From Novosphingobium kaempferiae (GTDB lineage: Bacteria > Pseudomonadota > Alphaproteobacteria > Sphingomonadales > Sphingomonadaceae), in the NCBI RefSeq assembly GCF_021227995.1, contig NZ_CP089301.1, forward strand, positions 2,356,001 through 2,420,000: DNA of 64,000 bases. The letters run 5' to 3'. The notes under the pieces were generated by a model. The model worked only from the letters and a program-made list of their open reading frames with translations, was not told where the DNA came from and ran no database searches. The translations under genes and the position numbers were made by a program. Below are positions 17,266 through 25,945 of this stretch, piece after piece (position 1 is the first letter of the stretch; each line of letters begins with the position of its first letter).

Positions 17266-18249
17266 TCACTCCGTCAGCAACTTACGGATCGCCGCCAGCA
17301 CTTCATCCACGCCCGCTCCGGACCTCGGCACCACCTTGAGGCTCAGTCCGCTGCGCGCGGAGCGGGTATATCGGAGCATCGGCTTCCCATTGGTCGCCGG
17401 CACTACCAGTTCACCACTGCCGCCTTTGGCCTTGACCACGGTCGCGCCGACCAGGCGCTTGGCGACCTCGGGCCCGCTCAGCCGGACGCCAAGGTCGTCC
17501 CGTTGCGCGCGGATGTCCTTCCCCTCGTCCAGCATGAGCGCCAGCGCGCGGGCATCACCCGACAGCGGCTTGAGGTCGCGCGCCACGCGCACCGTGATGT
17601 CGTGAGTGTCCGCGAACACTTCGATCAGTTCCGTCGGCAATCGCGCGACGTCGAGAAGTCGACTGAGCCACGACCGCGAGATCTTGAGATGCTCCGCCAT
17701 CTCGCTCTGCGAGCCGTCGTAGAACTCGTCGAGCGCACGCAGATATTCGTTGGCGCGCTCCCAATCGGAAATGTCCTTGCGGGACCGGTTTTCGATGTCG
17801 GAAACGCGAAACGCTTCCTCGTCGGACACATGCTGGATGGTGACGAGGTATTCGTACTCTGGATGATGATGTGCACGCAGCCACTGCACCGTCCACCAGC
17901 GACGGACGCCCGCGATGATCTCGTAGTCGTGGTCGGGGTCGTTGTGCAGCTTGCGGACGATCGCCGGGATGCGCTGCTTCTTGGCCGAGAGGAATGCGTC
18001 GATCAGATCGCGACAGGTCTCCTCATCGAGATGGTCCAGGTCACGATTATGAAGCCGCCACGGGCGGCACCGCGCCGGGTCGACCCACTCGGTCCGGTCG
18101 GTGACGACCTTGCCGGAGGCCAGTCGCGCAAGGGTCTGGCTGCGGCTCGCCATGATGCTTTCGGACGGTGCGGACGCATCCAGTTCCGCATCGTCCAAGC
18201 CTTCCGTCAGGCTGCTTCCGAAGCCGCGATTACCCTTGCTCATACTCAT
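17266..18249 (-). CDS. parB: Partition protein ParB (replicon backbone)
   Basis: 327 residues from the ATG at 18249; a second ATG at 18243 is better spaced from the AGGA site. The N-terminal CTPase/ParB domain has the RRW box of GVRRWWTVQWL and the EEAFRVSDIENRSRKDIS segment. The central HTH is QSEMAEHLKISRSWLSRLLDVARLP, and the C-terminal dimerisation region ends LAAIRKLLTE. ParB spreads from parS and works with ParA to segregate the replicon. Two parS-like palindromes lie immediately upstream, between parB and parA. A paralogue without ParA is at 40265. Confidence 0.94.
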   Translation of the reverse strand: MSMSKGNRGFGSSLTEGLDDAELDASAPSESIMASRSQTLARLASGKVVTDRTEWVDPARCRPWRLHNRDLDHLDEETCRDLIDAFLSAKKQRIPAIVRKLHNDPDHDYEIIAGVRRWWTVQWLRAHHHPEYEYLVTIQHVSDEEAFRVSDIENRSRKDISDWERANEYLRALDEFYDGSQSEMAEHLKISRSWLSRLLDVARLPTELIEVFADTHDITVRVARDLKPLSGDARALALMLDEGKDIRAQRDDLGVRLSGPEVAKRLVGATVVKAKGGSGELVVPATNGKPMLRYTRSARSGLSLKVVPRSGAGVDEVLAAIRKLLTE

Positions 18250-18282
18250 ATTTCCTTCTCAGTCGGGCGATTTCGGAGGACT

Positions 18283-18298
18283 GTTGCCACGTGGCAAC
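18283..18298. other. Putative parS centromere site 1
   Basis: GTTGCCACGTGGCAAC is a perfect 16-bp palindrome with the central CACGTG typical of ParB-binding parS sites. It lies 34 bp upstream of the parB start and is repeated exactly at 18394. Confidence 0.75.
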
Positions 18299-18393
18299 CG
18301 CTCCCTATCCCGTCTTCCATGCGGATCGCGCGTTCTCGCAACTGCGCATCGATCTGAATTTCAACAAACTGATTATATTCAGTTTTTCACTTC

Positions 18394-18409
18394 GTTGCCA
18401 CGTGGCAAC
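18394..18409. other. Putative parS centromere site 2
   Basis: Second exact copy of GTTGCCACGTGGCAAC, 111 bp from the first and 6 bp past the 3' end of parA. The two copies bracket an AT-richer stretch. Two identical 16-bp palindromes between parA and parB are most simply the centromere. Confidence 0.75.
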
Positions 18410-18415
18410 AGCCGA

Positions 18416-19630
18416 TCATGCGAAGTCCGCAGCACGACTTTCCCATGTCCGCAGCACATCCTGTTCGATGTCATGGCAGACATCGTTGAGGAACCGGACG
18501 CAGCGGTTATGCACCTCATGCGACGTCACAGGCTTGTCGAGTTCGTAGACCGTCTTCATGCGCGAACTGGCGTTGTCGATCTCGGCGCTAACCTTCAGGA
18601 CCGAGCCGATCATCGAGCCGCCGAACACCTGACGCATCATCGACAGGATCTCACGGTGCATGGACTTGCTGTCATCTACGCGGCTCGCAACGAGGCGGAT
18701 GAAATTGTAAGCAGGCTTCACCCTGCCCCCTAGCTGCTCAAGCTGCTTCATCGTGGTGCGCGCCATGTCGATGAAGGAGACGGTGGAGGCAAAGTCGATC
18801 ACGCTCGGCGGCGCCGGAATCACCATCGCATTGGCTGCCTGGAGCACTGCCATCGACACCATGCCGAGCGCCGGCGGCGGATCCATCACGACGATGTCAT
18901 AATCGTCCACGACCTCGTCGATGGCCTGGGCGATGATGTCGATGATGTCGAAGCTCTGGTTCTGGGCAAGGTAGCCGGCGATCTCGTACTCAAGGTTGTA
19001 GAGCTTGAGGTTGGCCGGAATCAGGTCGAGCCCGAAGAAGTGCGTCTTGCGGATGATCGAGCGAACCCCAAGCAGCTCGGGATTATGGAAGTGCCCATAG
19101 AGAGTGTCGTCTTCCCCCAGATCGACGTCGGGACGATAGCCGAACATCATCGTCGAACTGGCCTGGCTGTCGCAGTCGATGAACAGCACGCGATAGCCCT
19201 TGATCGCAAAGTGCTGCGCAAGATGCAGCGCCACGGTCGACTTGCCGACGCCGCCCTTGAAGTTCGACACCGAGAGAATCGCCGGCGTATCACCCGGCGC
19301 ACGCCAGGGACGGGTGCCGAAGACCGCGCGCATGTGGTCGAGCTCTTCAAGCGTATATTGCACCCGGTGGCCCGACGCCGTCCGATCCCGCTCCGGCAGA
19401 CGGCCATCGCGTTCCGCCTCGCGGATCGCCGAGGCCGTGCGCCCGACCAGCGAGGCCGCCTTGGAGATGGCGAACGACGGACCGACCTTATGACCAGTTT
19501 CCGGATCGAGCGCGCCATCCCGAATACGCTTCAGAATGGTGAGAGCCTTGCGATGAAGCAGGCCGAGGCTGTCTTCGAGCAGTTCATCGCCGGTGACGTC
19601 TGCGGAGGATTCGCGAGGATGAGTGGCCAT
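18416..19630 (-). CDS. parA: Partition ATPase ParA
   Basis: 404 residues from the ATG at 19630 (MATHPRESSADVTGDEL); the frame is open further upstream, but only because the iterons contain no stops. An N-terminal HTH region (AISKAASLVGRTASAIREAERDG) resembles the DNA-binding extension of P1-type ParA proteins and suggests autorepression. The deviant Walker A SNFKGGVGKSTVALHL is at ~120-132, with FIDCDSQASST and VVMDPPPALG following. It drives segregation with the downstream parB. Its promoter must lie in the iteron-bearing region shared with the divergent repA. Confidence 0.94.
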   Translation of the reverse strand: MATHPRESSADVTGDELLEDSLGLLHRKALTILKRIRDGALDPETGHKVGPSFAISKAASLVGRTASAIREAERDGRLPERDRTASGHRVQYTLEELDHMRAVFGTRPWRAPGDTPAILSVSNFKGGVGKSTVALHLAQHFAIKGYRVLFIDCDSQASSTMMFGYRPDVDLGEDDTLYGHFHNPELLGVRSIIRKTHFFGLDLIPANLKLYNLEYEIAGYLAQNQSFDIIDIIAQAIDEVVDDYDIVVMDPPPALGMVSMAVLQAANAMVIPAPPSVIDFASTVSFIDMARTTMKQLEQLGGRVKPAYNFIRLVASRVDDSKSMHREILSMMRQVFGGSMIGSVLKVSAEIDNASSRMKTVYELDKPVTSHEVHNRCVRFLNDVCHDIEQDVLRTWESRAADFA

Positions 19631-19715
19631 ATCTACCGTCTTGTGGGTTTGAGGCCCCGTACTACTCTCGTTGGAAGTTTCGAGCAACGATCGGTCCACC
19701 AATGTTGCAATCGGG

Positions 19716-19963
19716 CCGATGATCTCCGAGCCGTTTTGCCGTTCCCGGAGCAGCGGATGCCATACGCTCGGCAACTCGACCGATGATCTCGGTGCCCTTT
19801 GCCGCAACTTTCGCGAATCGGCTGCGAATCGACGCTCGGTTCGAGGCCTATTTTGGAGCGTCATCCGGTGTGTGGATGGCCACCGATGATCTCGGTGCAG
19901 GCCGATGATGTCCGTGCGTTCCCCCGATGATCTCGGAGCGGTAGCCACCGATGATCTCGGAGC
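19716..19963 (+). repeat. Iteron cluster: six direct copies of CCGATGATCTCGGTGC-type repeat
   Basis: Copies start at 19716 (CCGATGATCTCCGAGC), 19780 and 19883 (CCGATGATCTCGGTGC), 19902 (CCGATGATGTCCGTGC), and 19924 and 19948 (CCGATGATCTCGGAGC). The last four are spaced 19, 22 and 24 bp apart, about two helical turns, as expected for iterons bound by a Rep initiator. The repeat carries short inverted ends (CCGA...TCGG). Confidence 0.82.
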
Positions 19964-19995
19964 GCAAACCTATTACAAGAATCCCTAATCAAAAT

Positions 19996-20011
19996 CCGAT
20001 TCGCGAATCGG
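19996..20011. promoter_or_regulatory. Perfect 16-bp palindrome in the origin
   Basis: CCGATTCGCGAATCGG is fully self-complementary. The block TTCGCGAATCGGCT recurs at 19810-19823 between iterons. It is adjacent to the AT-rich stretch and could be a ParA or RepA operator. Confidence 0.6.
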
Positions 20012-20059
20012 CTATTTTTCGAAGGAAGAGACTGAAATTGCGCCAAGACTGAGCTCAAG

Positions 20060-20075
20060 GCACCGAGATCATCGG
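20060..20075 (-). repeat. Inverted copy of the iteron upstream of repA
   Basis: GCACCGAGATCATCGG is the reverse complement of CCGATGATCTCGGTGC, opposite in orientation to the main cluster and 121 bp upstream of the repA start. An inverted copy next to the rep promoter is a common arrangement for Rep autorepression; that role is inferred. Confidence 0.75.
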
Positions 20076-20195
20076 TGTGATTGTAGGTTTCAACCGCTGA
20101 AACCTGCCAAAACTGCCAACGAACTTGCCAAGCGCTGCGAAACCTGTTGTCTAAACAGGGTGCAAACGCCCTGAGTCGGGGCAAGTCAGGGCGAA

Positions 20196-21491
20196 ATGAA
20201 CGGGGACAATACCAAGCCGATCGGACACCAGTACGCTCTCGCCATGTTGGATGGCGGGGAAGAACAGGTTCGTTCGCTAGCCCGTGCAGCCGGGACTCAG
20301 ATCACGATGGATGCGTTTCTGCGCGTCCAGGATGAGGAGCCGGTACCGGCATTCCTCCATTCGGCGCTGTGTGCCATGTCTCTGCCGACAAAGCGGCCCA
20401 AGGACGAGACTCAGCCGATCCTCCGGGAAGATGGCAAGTATGCGCTGGCCATCAACCCGCGGCCTGTGTTGCAGAACATCGACGGCAAGCCGGTGTTCAA
20501 GAGTCTCGGCGTGCCATACGGAGCCTATCCGCGCGTCGCGCTGATCTATCTTCTGTCGCAGGCGGTGACGAAGCGGTCGCGCGACGTCTATCTTGGCCGT
20601 AACTTCACTGAATGGATGCGCAGACTCGGCTATCAGACCGTGTCCTACGGGCCGCGTGGCACTGCCAACCGGATGCGCGAGCAGGTCGACAGGCTGCTGG
20701 CCTGCGAATGGCAGATCCGCTGGGACGGTACCGAGGCAGGCGACAACGCTTTTGCCGTGCGCGACGTGAAGATTTCCAACGAATATGCCGGTTCGCTCGA
20801 AAAGAACGGGGCCTTTGCGCGTGAAATCCGCATGTCGGAAGGCTTCTACGCACATCTCATCGACCATGCCGTGCCGCTCAACGAAGTCGCCATCCGTGAG
20901 TTGAAGGGCACGCCGACCGCGCTCGATCTCTATACTTATCTTGCTTATCGTCTGCCGCGCATCGCAAGCGACAAGGGGCAGACGATCTCGTGGGACCAGC
21001 TTGCCCGGCACCTTGGCAACGAGGCCGATAACAAGCGGTTCCGGCAGACGGTGCGCGAGACGATGCAACTCGTCTCGGCGGTCTATCCGAACGCCAACGT
21101 CGATCTTTCGGGGCGCAAGGTCGTGCTGCACCCGTCGCCTGCGCCGCTGGAACGCAAGCTCGTCGGCGCACATTTGCGACTGCTTGGCGCGCCGGTCCCG
21201 GAAAAGGCACCGAGATCATCGGTCCCGACAAAGACTGCAAAGGCGATCGATGCAGAGGTTCCGCTGCTTGCATTCCCAAGCGGGAGCATGAGCTTCGGCG
21301 ACCGTGAGGCGGCGTTCCGCAAGATCGGTCTGGACAAGGGGCATCCCTGGTCGGTGGACCAGATGGCCGATGCCTTCCGTGCCGGTTTCCCCGGCATTGC
21401 CAGAAAGCGCAGCGAAACCGAATGGCTGCGCGTCTGGGATGCCTTCGTGGTCAGCTACGCCCGACGCAGGAGCAATGCCGAGGGCGAGTGA
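20196..21491 (+). CDS. repA: Plasmid/chromid replication initiator RepA (RPA family)
   Basis: 431 residues. The sequence follows the RPA (plasmid-encoded RepA) family: GVPYGAYPRVALIYLLSQAV, FTEWMRRLGYQ, RGTANRMREQVDRLLACEW and ALDLYTYLAYRLPR, with a C-terminal winged-helix-like part. It should bind the iterons upstream and open the origin. The gene contains an iteron in its coding sequence at 21207-21222 (peptide APRSSVP), and another copy starts directly after its stop codon, so autoregulation or handcuffing through internal sites is possible. It is divergent from parA, the usual order in sphingomonad replicons. Confidence 0.93.
   Translation: MNGDNTKPIGHQYALAMLDGGEEQVRSLARAAGTQITMDAFLRVQDEEPVPAFLHSALCAMSLPTKRPKDETQPILREDGKYALAINPRPVLQNIDGKPVFKSLGVPYGAYPRVALIYLLSQAVTKRSRDVYLGRNFTEWMRRLGYQTVSYGPRGTANRMREQVDRLLACEWQIRWDGTEAGDNAFAVRDVKISNEYAGSLEKNGAFAREIRMSEGFYAHLIDHAVPLNEVAIRELKGTPTALDLYTYLAYRLPRIASDKGQTISWDQLARHLGNEADNKRFRQTVRETMQLVSAVYPNANVDLSGRKVVLHPSPAPLERKLVGAHLRLLGAPVPEKAPRSSVPTKTAKAIDAEVPLLAFPSGSMSFGDREAAFRKIGLDKGHPWSVDQMADAFRAGFPGIARKRSETEWLRVWDAFVVSYARRRSNAEGE
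21207..21222 (-). repeat. Iteron copy within repA
   Basis: GCACCGAGATCATCGG, inverted relative to the main cluster; the surrounding 20 bp equal the copy in the PBP gene at 8822-8841. It encodes the peptide APRSSVP within a linker-like region of RepA. Confidence 0.75.
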
Positions 21492-21507
21492 CCGATGATG
21501 TCCGAGC
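21492..21507 (+). repeat. Iteron copy directly after the repA stop
   Basis: CCGATGATGTCCGAGC followed by CGTTTGCC, resembling the extended form at 19716. It lies in the 44-bp gap between repA and the convergent LysR-type gene. Confidence 0.7.
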
Positions 21508-21535
21508 CGTTTGCCTCGTACCGAGGCAGGGGGGC

Positions 21536-22438
21536 TCATTGTTCGCGCCGTTCAGCCCGTGTCTCGATCAGCTTGCGGAAGTTGCGCGTGGCGGGTGACG
21601 CATCGCGCAAGTGGAACATCATAAGCTGACTGGAAAACGGCATTTCGATATGCCGGAATACCAGCGTGTCCACGTTGAACCGCGCCAGCGAGCGCGACAG
21701 GATGGTGATGCCGAGGCCCGCTGCGGTCAGGCCAACGAGAGTGCCGAAACTGCCGGCCTCCAGAGCCACCGTGGGGGTGAAGCCAAGCTTGCCGCAGTGG
21801 TCAGCGAGGATTTCGTTGAACCCTGCGCCGTTCATCGACCCGAACAGAATCAATTGCTCGCCTTCGATATCTGCGAGCGTCAGCATGCGATCATAGTCTG
21901 CCAAGGGATGATCGCGGCGCATCGCCAGCATCATGCCTTCGCATTGCAGGGGCAGGGCGGCCATCTGGGGCGGCAGCAGCAATGGCGAGAACGCGCGAAG
22001 GATGCCGATGTCGATGGTGCCGCGCTCGACCCCGGTGATCTGCTCTTCACGCGGGAGTTCGTTGAGTTCGACGTTCACTTCGGGAAAGTCGGCCCGGAAA
22101 CGCGCAAGAGCATCCACCACGTAAGGCGTGAAGGGCACCGACGGCGAGAAGCCGAGGCTCAGTCGCCCCACTTCGCCGCTATGAGCGAGACGGGCGATGC
22201 GTGCCGCCCGATCAGCCTGTGCCAGCGTCTCGCGCGCCTGCGGCAAAAAGTGCAGCCCGGCTTCCGTCAACCGCACGCTGCGACTGGTACGCTCGAAGAG
22301 CCGCACTTCCAGTTCGTCCTCAAGCGCCCTGATCTGCTGGCTGAGCGGCGGTTGGGAGATACCGAGGCGCTGCGCCGCATTGCCGAAATGCAGTTCCTCG
22401 GCGACGCAGACGAAATAGCGAAGGTGTCTCAGTTCCAA
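21536..22438 (-). CDS. LysR family transcriptional regulator
   Basis: 300 residues from a TTG at 22438 that is preceded by GGAG at good spacing; no ATG or GTG lies nearby in frame. The N-terminal HTH is ELRHLRYFVCVAEELHFGNAAQRLGISQPPLSQQIRALEDEL, the standard LysR pattern. The effector domain has LGFSPSVPFTPYVVDALARFRADFPEV and LVGLTAAGLGITILSRSL. It is divergent from the RND efflux operon, is its probable regulator, and has a LysR-type box in the intergenic region. Confidence 0.93.
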   Translation of the reverse strand: MELRHLRYFVCVAEELHFGNAAQRLGISQPPLSQQIRALEDELEVRLFERTSRSVRLTEAGLHFLPQARETLAQADRAARIARLAHSGEVGRLSLGFSPSVPFTPYVVDALARFRADFPEVNVELNELPREEQITGVERGTIDIGILRAFSPLLLPPQMAALPLQCEGMMLAMRRDHPLADYDRMLTLADIEGEQLILFGSMNGAGFNEILADHCGKLGFTPTVALEAGSFGTLVGLTAAGLGITILSRSLARFNVDTLVFRHIEMPFSSQLMMFHLRDASPATRNFRKLIETRAERREQ

Positions 22439-22451
22439 CGAACCATCTCCG

Positions 22452-22474
22452 ATTGAGACGTTAGCGATATCAAT
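22452..22474. promoter_or_regulatory. Putative LysR box between the regulator and the RND operon
   Basis: ATTGA at 22452-22456 and TCAAT at 22470-22474 form inverted arms separated by 13 bp, followed by a TATATATA tract that could be a -10 region. The rest of 22475-22744 shows no gene; the pump operon therefore has a long leader. Confidence 0.5.
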
Positions 22475-22744
22475 CAAGCGCCTATATATATTGGACAGAA
22501 AAGATCCAAGCGCGCATCGGCGAAATGCTGAGGGGTTCCCCTCTAGGTGCGGCCGGCCATACCCGATCCTGCTCGACAAGGCGGGGGACTGGTCCGCATT
22601 CCTGTTTCCGGCCTGCAAGGCCTGACTTCGTGACGCGCCGGGCGCGGCGGGGCAGGGGCTTGCGGACGGACCTTTGTAGAGGATGACCATGAAAGGCCCG
22701 TCAGGCGCGGATCGACCGCGTCCTTGCGGCGCATGGAGAAGTCG

Positions 22745-25700
22745 ATGATCGGTATCGTCAAAGTCGCCCTGACCCGCCCGCTGACGTTCATCGTCATGGC
22801 CATCCTGATCGCGGTCGGCGGTCTCATCGCCGCGCTGCGGACGCCGGTCGACATCTTTCCCGAGATCAAGGTGCCGGTTATCGCCGTCGCCTGGCAGTAC
22901 GCGGGCCTCCCCCCCCAGGATGTGACCGACCGCATGGTCACTCCCTACGAACGCGTGCTGACGACGACGGTCAACGACATCGAGCATATCGAGAGCCAGT
23001 CCTATCAGGGCATCGGCATCGTCAAGATCTACTTCCAGCCGGGCGTCGATATCCGCACCGCGACGGCGCAGGTCACCTCGATCTCGCAGACGATCCTGCG
23101 CCAGCTGCCGCCCGGCGCGACGCCGCCGCTCATCATCAACTATTCGGCCTCCACGGTGCCGATCCTGCAGCTTGCGCTGTCGGGCAAGGGCCTGTCGGAG
23201 CAGCAGCTCTTCGATATCGGCCAGAACCAGATCCGCCCGCGACTGGTCGTCGTTCCCGGGCTTGCCATGCCGTTCCCTTCGGGCGGCAAGCAGCGGCAGG
23301 TGCAGATCGACCTCGATCCCCAGGCGCTGCAGGCGAGGGGCCTCTCGGCGCAGGACGTGGGCACCGCCATCGCGCTGCAGAACCAGATCAATCCCGCCGG
23401 TTTCGTGAAGATCGGGCCGACGCAGTACAGCGTCCGTCTCAACAACTCGCCCAGTTCGATCGAGGCGCTGAACGACATTCCGGTGAAGGTGGTCAACGGT
23501 GCCACCATCTACATGCGCGACGTCGCCTTCGTGCGTGACGGCAGCGCGCCGCAGCAGAACGTGGTGCATGTCGACGGCAGCCGGTCCGCGCTCCTGACCG
23601 TCCTCAAGAACGGCGCCGCCTCGACGCTGGCGATCGTCAACGGCGTCAAGGAGAACCTTCCCGGCATCCAGCAGACGCTGCCCAATACGCTGAAGGTGCT
23701 GACGGTCGGCGACCAGTCGCTCTTCGTGAAGGCAGCGGTCAGCGGCGTCATCCACGAAGGTGCGATCGCGGCGGCGCTGACCTCCCTGATGATCCTGCTG
23801 TTCCTGGGGTCCTGGCGCTCCACCGTCATCATCGCGCTGTCGATCCCGCTGGCGGTGCTGGCCGCGATCATGGCGCTGGCGATGTTCGGGCAGACCCTAA
23901 ACGTCATGACGCTGGGCGGTCTCGCGCTCGCGGTCGGCATCCTTGTCGACGACGCGACGGTGACGATCGAGAACATCAACTGGCATCTGGAACAGGGCAA
24001 GGGTGTGGTCGAATCCATCCTCGACGGCGCGGCCCAGATCGTAACCCCGGCCTTCGTCTCGCTGCTGTGCATCTGCATCGTGTTCGTGCCAATGTTCTTC
24101 CTGCCGGGCGTAGCGGGCTACCTTTTCGTGCCGATGGCGCTGTCGGTGGTCTTCGCCATGATCGCCTCGTTCATCCTGTCGCGCACGCTGGTGCCGACGA
24201 TGGCGATGTTCCTTCTGAAGCCCCACCAGCCCGCTGGAGAGAACCATCACAACGCCGGTGAGCCGGGTTCGACCAACGTCTTCGTGCGCTTCCAGCGCGG
24301 GTTCGAGGCGCGGTTCGAGAAGGTGCGCGCCGTCTACATCAGCATGCTTCAGCGCGCCTTGCGCGCACGCAAGGGCTTCATGATCGGCTTCCTCGCGGTC
24401 GTAGTCGTCTCGTTCGGGCTGATGCCGTTCCTCGGCAGCAACTTCTTCCCGAGCGTCGATTCCGGCCAGATCGCCATGCACGTCCGCCTGCCGTCCGGCA
24501 CCCGCATCGAGACCTCGGCCGCGCGGTTCGAGGAGATCACGCAGGAAGTGCGCAAGATGATCCCCGCCGAACAACTCGGCACGATCACCGACAACATCGG
24601 CCTGCCGGTCAGCGCGATCAACACGATCTATTCCAACAGCGGCACCATCGGCCCGCAGGACGGCGACGTGCTCATCACCCTCAAGGAAGGACATGAGCCG
24701 ACCGAGCGCTTCGTTGACGCGCTGCGCGCCGATCTGCCGCGTCGCTTCCCCGGCGTGACCTTTGCGTTCCTCCCGGCCGACATCACCAGCCAGATCCTGA
24801 ACTTCGGTTCGCCCTCACCGATCGACGTGCAGATCGCGAGCAAGGATCCGGCAGGCGCGCGCGAATATGCGCACAAGCTGATGGAGAAGCTGTCGCGCAT
24901 TCCCGGCATCGCCGATCTGCGTCTGCAGCAACCCGCCCGCGCGCCGCAGCTTCAGGTCGACGTCGACCGTTCGCGCATCGGCCAGTACGGCCTCAGTGAG
25001 CGTGACGTGACGACGAGCCTCGCCAACTCGCTGGCGGGCACGTCGCAGACCGCGCCGGTGTTCTTCGTGAACCCGGAGAACGGCGTCTCCTACCCGGTCG
25101 TCGCGCAGGCCCCCGAGTATCAGGTCGGCTCTATCAACGCGCTGTCGGATATCCCGATCTCGGGCGCTGCCGGCATTCCCACGCAGCCGCTGGGCGCGCT
25201 TGGCGAACTGACCCGGTCGAGCACGACGCCGGTTGTCTCACACTACAACATCCAGCCGGTCATCGACATCTATGCGACGACGCAGGGGCGCGACCTCGGC
25301 AGCGTTGCAGGCGCGGTGCAGGATGCGATCAAGTCGCTGGAGAAGGAGCAGCCCAAGGGCGCGACTGTCACCATCCGCGGTCAGTACCAGACCATGAACA
25401 CCGCGTTCTCCGGCCTCGGCTTCGGCCTGCTGGGTGCGATCTTCCTGATCTACCTGCTGATCGTGGTGAACTTCCAGAGCTGGGTCGATCCCTTCGTCAT
25501 CATCACCGCGCTGCCTGCCGCACTGGCCGGCATCGTCTGGATGCTCTTCGCGACGGGGACCACGCTTTCGGTGCCAGCTCTGACCGGTGCGATCATGTGT
25601 ATGGGCGTCGCCACCGCCAACTCGATCCTTGTCGTCAGCTTCGCGCGCGAGAAGCTCGCCGAGCTGGGTGACGCCACTGAGGCGGCGGTCGAGGCGGGCC

Positions 25701-25945
25701 TCGTACGCTTCCGCCCGGTGCTGATGACCGCGCTCGCCATGATTATCGGCATGGCGCCGATGGCCTTCGGGCTGGGCGAGGGCGGCGAGCAGAACGCGCC
25801 GCTCGGTCGTGCCGTGATCGGCGGCCTGATCTGTGCCACTATTGCAACCCTGTTCTTCGTCCCCACCGTGTTCAGCTTCGTCCACCGCCGCCGCCATGGC
25901 GACGAGCCGACCCGTTCGATGGAAATGCAGCCCAGCCATGCTTGA
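22745..25945 (+). CDS. RND efflux pump inner-membrane transporter (AcrB/HAE superfamily)
   Basis: 1066 residues from the ATG at 22745 (MIGIVKVALTRPLTF), which has GGAGA 5 bp upstream; ATG 22733 is in frame. Twelve membrane segments are arranged as in RND pumps: TM1 at the N-terminus, a large periplasmic domain, a central bundle with LAVGILVDDATVTIENI (the proton-relay aspartates in TM4), a second periplasmic domain, then a C-terminal bundle (ITALPAALAGIVWMLF, MGVATANSILVVSFAR, MTALAMIIGMAPMAF). It exports small molecules by proton antiport together with the two following gene products; substrates are unknown. Confidence 0.94.
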   Translation: MIGIVKVALTRPLTFIVMAILIAVGGLIAALRTPVDIFPEIKVPVIAVAWQYAGLPPQDVTDRMVTPYERVLTTTVNDIEHIESQSYQGIGIVKIYFQPGVDIRTATAQVTSISQTILRQLPPGATPPLIINYSASTVPILQLALSGKGLSEQQLFDIGQNQIRPRLVVVPGLAMPFPSGGKQRQVQIDLDPQALQARGLSAQDVGTAIALQNQINPAGFVKIGPTQYSVRLNNSPSSIEALNDIPVKVVNGATIYMRDVAFVRDGSAPQQNVVHVDGSRSALLTVLKNGAASTLAIVNGVKENLPGIQQTLPNTLKVLTVGDQSLFVKAAVSGVIHEGAIAAALTSLMILLFLGSWRSTVIIALSIPLAVLAAIMALAMFGQTLNVMTLGGLALAVGILVDDATVTIENINWHLEQGKGVVESILDGAAQIVTPAFVSLLCICIVFVPMFFLPGVAGYLFVPMALSVVFAMIASFILSRTLVPTMAMFLLKPHQPAGENHHNAGEPGSTNVFVRFQRGFEARFEKVRAVYISMLQRALRARKGFMIGFLAVVVVSFGLMPFLGSNFFPSVDSGQIAMHVRLPSGTRIETSAARFEEITQEVRKMIPAEQLGTITDNIGLPVSAINTIYSNSGTIGPQDGDVLITLKEGHEPTERFVDALRADLPRRFPGVTFAFLPADITSQILNFGSPSPIDVQIASKDPAGAREYAHKLMEKLSRIPGIADLRLQQPARAPQLQVDVDRSRIGQYGLSERDVTTSLANSLAGTSQTAPVFFVNPENGVSYPVVAQAPEYQVGSINALSDIPISGAAGIPTQPLGALGELTRSSTTPVVSHYNIQPVIDIYATTQGRDLGSVAGAVQDAIKSLEKEQPKGATVTIRGQYQTMNTAFSGLGFGLLGAIFLIYLLIVVNFQSWVDPFVIITALPAALAGIVWMLFATGTTLSVPALTGAIMCMGVATANSILVVSFAREKLAELGDATEAAVEAGLVRFRPVLMTALAMIIGMAPMAFGLGEGGEQNAPLGRAVIGGLICATIATLFFVPTVFSFVHRRRHGDEPTRSMEMQPSHA

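Larger units (their letters stand above)
19631..20195. other. Replication origin and divergent promoter region (parA/repA)
   Basis: This 565-bp non-coding region separates divergent parA and repA. It holds six direct and one inverted copy of a 16-bp repeat, a perfect 16-bp palindrome at 19996, a partial copy of that palindrome at 19810-19823, and an AT-rich segment at about 19965-20040. The combination of iterons, an AT-rich stretch and a neighbouring initiator gene is typical of an iteron-type origin. I did not find a convincing DnaA box. Confidence 0.75.

Noticed and set aside
18416..19948. Longer ParA with ~106 extra N-terminal residues
   Set aside because: The extension translates the iteron region and has no ParA homology; the ATG at 19630 fits the family and leaves the origin non-coding.
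21536..23755. 739-codon minus-strand frame covering the LysR gene and the RND 5' region
   Set aside because: Only the part after the TTG at 22438 has LysR sequence; the rest is the shadow of the pump gene and intergenic DNA.
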